A stretch of DNA of 64,000 nucleotides from CAYQJL01 sp964612295 (GTDB lineage Bacteria > Eisenbacteria > RBG-16-71-46 > CAIMUX01 > WJJG01): positions 1 to 64,000 of the forward strand of contig CAZTDY010000004.1 in assembly GCA_964612295.1 (NCBI GenBank), given 5' to 3'. Position 1 is the first letter of the stretch, and each line of letters starts with the position of its first letter. A program made the translations under genes and the position numbers. A model generated the notes under the pieces. That model was given only the letters and a program-made list of their open reading frames with translations, did not search any database and was not told the DNA's origin. This document shows positions 62,580 through 64,000 of the stretch, piece after piece.

Positions 62580-63389
62580 TCACACTGAACAACGTAGCAC
62601 GGGCACCTGCGCTCTTGCGCCCTCGGACTCATCAAAAGGCTGGGCGACGGTCAGATCGCCGAAGGTCGCCACCCAATCGAACACTCCCGAGAGTCGCACC
62701 AGCGCCTTCATCTCCTGATAGGTGAAGGCGCGCACGGGGGCGACATCCTGAATCCGGCGAGAGGCGCCTCCTTCTTCGATCTCCAGACTGATCTCGAGGT
62801 CATAGAGTTGCGTGATCGGGTCGATCTGCTCCTGATCGGCTCCGATCGCAAAACGCACCAGCGTGTCATCTCGCTTCGTCTCCCACTGGCTCTGCCCCGA
62901 ACGCTGTCCGAAGAGCCTCGCCGGATGATCCATCTCGATGACATACAACCCACCGCGCCCCAAGTTCTTGGCAACCGCAACCAGGTGAGAGAGGACATCG
63001 TCGTTCGAGAGCAGGTAGTGGAATGCGCCCCGGGGACAGAAGGCGAGGTCCACGGCCTCGGGGAGCGTGAAGTCCCGGGGGTCGGTGAACATGATCTGGG
63101 CCGGCTGGTGGCCCGATCCAAGGCGACGGGCTTTCTCCTCCGCGTACCCGAGCACGGCCGTGTGGCAGGTGGTGCCGTATCCGCGAACGCCCCGCTCGGC
63201 AAAATTGTGTACGTGGTATCCGGGACCGGCGCAGATCTCGACGAACGAATCCAGACAACCCCGGCCGAGCGTCCGACTGAGGTGCTCGAGGAAACCGCAC
63301 TCGACCTCCAGATCCCGATGGTCGAAGGCGATGTCGAGATAGCGCGGCTCGGCGAAAATAAGTTCATGTCTGGGCTGGGAACTCCGCAT
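62580..63389 (-). CDS. Class I SAM-dependent methyltransferase
   Basis: 269 aa from the ATG at 63389, with GGGAGGGG 2-4 bases upstream. Motif I is FVEICAGPGYHVHNF, and VRGYGTTCHTAVLGYA is the acidic/adenine loop region. VDLAFCPRGAFHYLLSNDDVLSHLVAVAKNLGRGGLYVIEM gives motifs IV and post-IV. The C-terminal half carries a methyltransferase-fold extension (TKRDDTLVRFAIGADQEQIDPITQLYDLEIS). Substrate unknown. It is followed by the secreted protein at 61932-62543. Confidence 0.82.
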   Translation of the reverse strand: MRSSQPRHELIFAEPRYLDIAFDHRDLEVECGFLEHLSRTLGRGCLDSFVEICAGPGYHVHNFAERGVRGYGTTCHTAVLGYAEEKARRLGSGHQPAQIMFTDPRDFTLPEAVDLAFCPRGAFHYLLSNDDVLSHLVAVAKNLGRGGLYVIEMDHPARLFGQRSGQSQWETKRDDTLVRFAIGADQEQIDPITQLYDLEISLEIEEGGASRRIQDVAPVRAFTYQEMKALVRLSGVFDWVATFGDLTVAQPFDESEGARAQVPVLRCSV

Positions 63390-63525
63390 CACCCCTCCCG
63401 ATTGTCACTTGCCCTGTCCGCTCCGTCTGGTGTAGACCAGGGCTGTAACCCACGATCGATGCCGTTCGTAGTGGAACCCGTCACCCAGACGATCCCCGGC
63501 CGATGCGAACCGCGAGGAGGTTGCG

Positions 63526-63792
63526 GTGGGAAATCTCGTGCTGCTTCCCCTGGCGGGGAGTCTCTTCCTATCGCGATTGCCCGTGTTGCGAGAACTGGGC
63601 CCGGTCCGGCGCCTGCAGGCCGTGACCGTGGTGACCTTGCTCGGCCTGCTGATTCTCTGGTTCACCATGCCCTCCGTCAACGCCGCGATTGTATCCGGAG
63701 AGAGCCCCCCCCATCCAGCATCTGGTTCTGCTTCTGTTTACAGGGTTGATTGCCGGGGGCGGGGCGGGACTGCTGTGGAGCGCCATCTATGA
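63526..63792 (+). CDS. Membrane protein, N-terminal part before a frameshift
   Basis: 88 aa, GTG start with GAGGAGG upstream. Residues 1-60 are hydrophobic (VLLPLAGSLFLSRLPVL, AVTVVTLLGLLILWFTM). After the C8 tract at 63705-63712 the frame becomes PHPASGSASVYRVDCRGRGG, which is not membrane-like, and stops. Removing one C gives ESPPIQHLVLLLFTGLIAGGGAGLL and an open membrane protein to the window edge. Function unknown. Confidence 0.6.
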   Translation: MGNLVLLPLAGSLFLSRLPVLRELGPVRRLQAVTVVTLLGLLILWFTMPSVNAAIVSGESPPHPASGSASVYRVDCRGRGGTAVERHL

Positions 63793-64000
63793 TGATGCGG
63801 GAACCGCCCGGGCCCGAGCTTGGGTGATCTGCGCCTTCTGGCTCCCCCTGGCTTTGGGCGCCCTTGCAGGTGGTTGGACCCCGATTCTGATCTTGCCGGT
63901 GGCGTTGCGCACCGGCTGGGCCCGCCAGGTCGCCGAAGCGCGACGGCCCTTTGCGACCCTGACCAGCGCCCTCGGGTTTCTGGCGGTGTTTCTCTGGCCG
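63705..64000 (+). pseudogene. Continuation of the frameshifted membrane protein, cut by the window end
   Basis: In the frame reached by losing one C, the sequence stays open to base 64000 with clear membrane segments: HLVLLLFTGLIAGGGAGLLW, VICAFWLPLALGALAGG, ILILPVAL, ALGFLAVFLW. No start of its own. Family not recognised. Confidence 0.6.

Noticed and set aside
1..64000. Genome-wide reassignment of TGA to an amino acid
   Set aside because: Several complete genes end in TGA at the expected family length (for example the exporter gene ending at 1988 and the FapA-type gene ending at 10489), so TGA is a stop here.
1..64000. CRISPR arrays, tRNA, rRNA, insertion sequences or prophage
   Set aside because: Scanned by eye for regular spaced repeats, tRNA-like arms, transposase and phage motifs; none found, though a tool-based scan was not possible.

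Overview
The window is GC-rich bacterial chromosome. The genes suggest a Gram-negative-type cell: lipobox and Sec/Tat signal peptides, a small outer-membrane beta-barrel, TldD/PmbA, PriA, EttA and two sigma-54 activators. Four large secreted proteins end in the same FlgD/Por-secretion-like C-terminal domain (NPF near its start, a 'GR.V..L.DG' turn, and a final 'SGVYF..L' strand). That domain is typical of the FCB superphylum and related uncultured phyla (Eisenbacteria/Krumholzibacteriota-like). I infer such an organism but cannot place it further. I see no tRNA, rRNA, CRISPR array, transposase or phage gene.

Layout. 58-3784 (-): heterodimeric ABC exporter pair. 3972-5783 (-): a 5'-nucleotidase split into two genes in permuted order. 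6012-7402 (+): small membrane protein and MBL-fold hydrolase. 7439-11946 (-): secreted beta-propeller, EttA, FapA/DUF342. 12149-13036 (+): methyltransferase. 13041-18094 (-): sigma-54 activator, flavodoxin-like reductase, pmbA-tldD pair. 18304-26806 (+): PAS protein, BNR-type secreted protein, sulfatase-like/TPR lipoprotein, a 998-residue double-receiver/PPDK-N protein, HD-GYP protein. 27153-34238 (-): interrupted beta-helix protein, PAP2-like enzyme, selB, murA, prmC, beta-barrel. 34631-39493 (+): a 1,620-residue gingipain-like protein. 39497-50273 (-): prfA, rpmE, rho, IlvC-like protein, TPR lipoprotein, priA, two response regulators, tsaD. 50475-52886 (+): secreted phospholipase-D-like protein. 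52956-54911 (-): FHA-GAF-sigma-54 activator. 55207-57837 (+): secreted LamB/beta-helix protein. 57939-61581 (-): Ser/Thr kinase-WD40 gene broken in two places. 61932-64000: secreted hypothetical, methyltransferase, and a frameshifted membrane protein running off the window.

How the genes fit together. The translation/cell-wall set rho-rpmE-prfA and prmC-murA-selB forms one minus-strand neighbourhood split by the secreted peptidase-like gene. SelB implies that this organism makes selenoproteins. Signalling genes (GGDEF-type regulator, HD-GYP, receiver-PPDK, PAS, Ser/Thr kinase, two sigma-54 activators) are scattered among large secreted proteins.

Most unusual points: (1) the beta-helix gene about 1.1 kb downstream of selB's end has an in-frame TGA followed at a suitable distance by a small SECIS-like hairpin, although alignment of its own repeats favours a lost Trp codon; (2) the kinase-WD40 gene carries an in-frame TGA and a +1 shift at a C8 tract, and the last gene has the same kind of shift at another C8 tract; (3) a double-receiver/PPDK-N protein lacks the rest of PEP synthase; (4) an IlvC-like protein has substitutions at apparent catalytic positions.
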